Below, piece after piece: positions 22,025 through 23,610 of a DNA stretch of 23,610 nt (positions are counted from its first letter, which is position 1; the number at the start of each line of letters is the position of its first letter). The notes below the pieces were generated by a model. The model saw only the letters and a program-made list of their open reading frames with translations. It ran no database searches and was not told the DNA's origin. The translations under genes and the position numbers were made by a program. The stretch is from IMG/VR virus record IMGVR_UViG_3300034983_000160, positions 1 to 23,610 of that record, one strand, 5' to 3'. Source of the stretch: a virus.

Positions 22025-22729
22025 ATGATTTACAGTAGAGGCAACCTAGCAGTATCCAGGGTCGCAAGCCAGGATGAACTGGAAAGTCAACTCAATTGTG
22101 TCTTTTTAGATGAAGATGGCAGTACAGTAGCTTGTAACGGTCGCGCAATAATGGCAGTCGGCCCAGTAGATGAGGATAGAATTAGATTTCCTGATGTAGG
22201 TGAGCAGACAAAGCCGGGCGAAGAAGGAATTTGTGTTCCGCTTGACTTGATAGGAGACGCTTTAAAGAATCTTCCACGTACACAACATCTTACTCTGCAA
22301 CATGCTGCACTGACAGAGGCAAATAATCCAACAGAGATTGAGTTTACATGTACTGATACTCACAAGAAGCGAAGAGTTTCTGGATTTCCAAAAACGGAAG
22401 GATATATTCAATGGAGAGATATATTTCAAGACCTTAGAGGAGACGAGCCATGTGCAAGAGTCTGTATTAATAGAGCAGCATTAATCCAGCTTCTAGCAGC
22501 TATAGATGAAGCTTGCCCAGATCGTGGAGGCGAAGCTCCACTATACCTTGAAATTCATCCAAAAGGTAGAGGTATAATACTTAGAAGTATCAGCAGAGAA
22601 ACAAATCAAAAAGCAGTTGCTGGAGTAAAGGCGTACGATACTAAAGGCTCTTGGCTTGAAATGTGCTCATGGGAAAAGCGTGTTTTTGAGCCGCTTGACG
22701 GCGTTAAGCTGATTGTGTTAAAGGACTAG
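22025..22729 (+). CDS. Possible sliding-clamp-like protein, 234 aa
   Basis: ATG 22025 is preferred to GTG 22016 because AGGAGG lies at good spacing. Residues about 25-45 read LDEDGSTVACNGRAIMAVGP, which resembles the beta-clamp pattern with a residue cluster like A-T-D-G-x-R-L-A. A similar strand-helix pattern recurs (VPLDLIGDALKNL at about 70-82 and INRAALIQLLAAI at about 147-159), as in a DnaN protomer with repeated domains. Length is shorter than bacterial DnaN (about 370 residues), so it would have two rather than three domains. The replication context supports a processivity factor, but similarity is weak, so this is a hypothesis. Confidence 0.5.
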   Translation: MIYSRGNLAVSRVASQDELESQLNCVFLDEDGSTVACNGRAIMAVGPVDEDRIRFPDVGEQTKPGEEGICVPLDLIGDALKNLPRTQHLTLQHAALTEANNPTEIEFTCTDTHKKRRVSGFPKTEGYIQWRDIFQDLRGDEPCARVCINRAALIQLLAAIDEACPDRGGEAPLYLEIHPKGRGIILRSISRETNQKAVAGVKAYDTKGSWLEMCSWEKRVFEPLDGVKLIVLKD

Positions 22730-22734
22730 AAGCC

Positions 22735-23073
22735 ATGAATGTCATTCATATAAAAGATGCTCCGGCTGGCTGGAAAGAGAATCCAAGCTATGTTTACATT
22801 GGACGTGGACGTCTGAAATCTCCTGGAGTATCAGAGCCAGGATACTTTGGTAATCCATACAAGATTGGAGTGCATGGAACCCGTGAGGAAGTAATTATGA
22901 AATTTGAAGAGTATGCGCGCACTAGAATTCGCGATGATTCAACCTTTAGAGGACAGGTACGTGCACTTTATGGAAAAACTCTAGTGTGCCATTGTAAACC
23001 GCTAGCGTGTCATGGAGACGTTCTTGAACAACTTTCTACAGAGTTGGTTGGAGTAGAAGAAGAAGCAGAGTAA
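22735..23073 (+). CDS. DUF4326 protein, 112 aa
   Basis: ATG 22735 follows AAAGGACTAGAAGCC. The family features are the YIGRGRLKSPG start (21-31), GNPYKIG (39-45), a GTREEVIMKF helix (48-57) and the metal-like C85, C87, C92, H93 cluster in LVCHCKPLACHGDVL. The family is of unknown function. Members occur in phage genomes, often near nucleotide or DNA-processing genes. Here it is 5 bases downstream of the clamp-like gene, in the same run as DUF1937. Confidence 0.85.
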   Translation: MNVIHIKDAPAGWKENPSYVYIGRGRLKSPGVSEPGYFGNPYKIGVHGTREEVIMKFEEYARTRIRDDSTFRGQVRALYGKTLVCHCKPLACHGDVLEQLSTELVGVEEEAE

Positions 23074-23089
23074 GGAGGTGTGAGAATCC

Positions 23090-23560
23090 ATGTCTCAAAT
23101 CTTTCATATATATGGTGTTACAAACCTAGTTCCTCCAGTAGTTAAGGATCCTATAATACATAAAAACCTCTTGCGAGACTTGCATGCATTCCAGGCTCTC
23201 TCGAAGTATAGACAACTTAAGATTGCTGCATTCTGTCATACGTTCTGGACAATCCACAAACAGCATGCAGAGGAGTGCTCTGGCCTGTTTCTTCAGCTTT
23301 TACGAAGTCAAGTAGCTCTCTGGAGTGAGCTTTTTTGTATAATTAGTGTTGAGGAAAAGAGAAGTTTAACTGAAATGAGAACATGTATTAGATGCAAACA
23401 AAGAAAGCCGCTTTTTGCCTTTGTAGCCTGTCCAGACTGTAAAGGTGGTCGAAAGTTTATATGTAAAGCTTGCTTAGGAATATTCTCACCAAAAACTTTA
23501 ATGCAGCGGGCGGCTAGGACAATTGATGGAACGGTTTCGGGAGGCATAACTATCCCCTAG
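23090..23560 (+). CDS. Protein with three CxxC motifs, 156 aa
   Basis: ATG 23090 has AAGGAGGTG upstream. The N-terminal 95 residues are helical with few motifs. The C-terminus has three CxxC pairs (C99/C102, C114/C117, C125/C128), compatible with a zinc-ribbon or a two-zinc domain. Such tails occur in DNA-binding or RNA polymerase-interacting proteins, and no more specific claim is justified. It is the last gene seen; the 50 bases after it are GC-rich and lack a visible gene. Confidence 0.78.
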   Translation: MSQIFHIYGVTNLVPPVVKDPIIHKNLLRDLHAFQALSKYRQLKIAAFCHTFWTIHKQHAEECSGLFLQLLRSQVALWSELFCIISVEEKRSLTEMRTCIRCKQRKPLFAFVACPDCKGGRKFICKACLGIFSPKTLMQRAARTIDGTVSGGITIP

Positions 23561-23563
23561 AGT

Positions 23564-23584
23564 CCCGCGCATCAATTCTGCGGG
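23564..23584 (+). terminator. GC-rich hairpin at right end
   Basis: CCCGC (23564-23568) pairs with GCGGG (23580-23584) across an 11-base loop, 3 bases after the final stop. No T-tract follows; the downstream sequence is GC-rich. Possible weak terminator or a chance hairpin. Confidence 0.28.
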
Positions 23585-23610
23585 CCGCGCCGCGCTGACG
23601 GCGGCAAACT

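Noticed and set aside
1-23610. Reassigned stop codon (TAG or TGA recoding)
   Set aside because: TAA, TAG and TGA all end well-supported genes, so the standard code applies.

Overview
The window looks like the early/DNA-replication region of a tailed double-stranded DNA phage (free phage, prophage or phage-plasmid). All supported genes lie on the + strand, are tightly packed with many ATGA or TAATG start-stop overlaps, and mostly carry strong AGGAGG-type ribosome binding sites. The code is standard: TAA, TAG and TGA all end genes. I see no structural, lysis-cassette, integrase or tRNA gene that would fix the phage type, and nothing that identifies the host beyond a bacterial Shine-Dalgarno system.

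Layout. Positions 1-384 hold the 3' end of a GC-rich pentapeptide-repeat gene built from 23 tandem 15-bp units. Positions 493-6873 are a run of small, mostly unrecognised genes in AT-richer DNA, including a protein made of two copies of one domain (779-1555), a coiled-coil protein, a small membrane protein, two very short coupled genes (2447-2581 and 3458-3598) and a DUF932 gene. A GC-richer stretch at 6875-7240 contains a weak terminator-like hairpin, a promoter with a 17-bp palindromic operator between its -35 and -10, and a 48-bp direct repeat. It looks like a transcription-unit boundary.

Positions 7357-23560 are the replication, recombination and nucleotide module: a ParB-domain DNA methyltransferase, an SNF2-type helicase, a RuvC-like resolvase, an Fe-S uracil-DNA glycosylase, a Cas4/RecB-like nuclease, a Sak4-like RecA-fold ATPase, a DUF669-like ssDNA-binding protein, a family A DNA polymerase with intact proofreading motifs, a zinc-finger/TOPRIM primase fused to an ATPase, a DUF1937 (deoxyribosyltransferase-like) protein, a possible sliding clamp and a DUF4326 protein. 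Small unknown genes sit between them, including a pair of membrane/lipoprotein peptides that begin with the same five residues.

Together these encode an almost self-sufficient replisome (primase-ATPase, polymerase, SSB-like protein, possible clamp, helicase), a recombination set (Sak4, Cas4-like nuclease, RuvC-like resolvase) and base-level DNA protection or repair (methyltransferase, UDG). Short GC-rich islands at the left end, 6875-7240, 11165-11430, about 16500-16560 and the right end interrupt the AT-richer backbone and suggest mosaic acquisition. The best leads are the lambda-like promoter/operator, the pair of MNYYK proteins, the duplicated-domain protein, the nested small coupled genes with strong inverted repeats, and the unusual primase-ATPase fusion.
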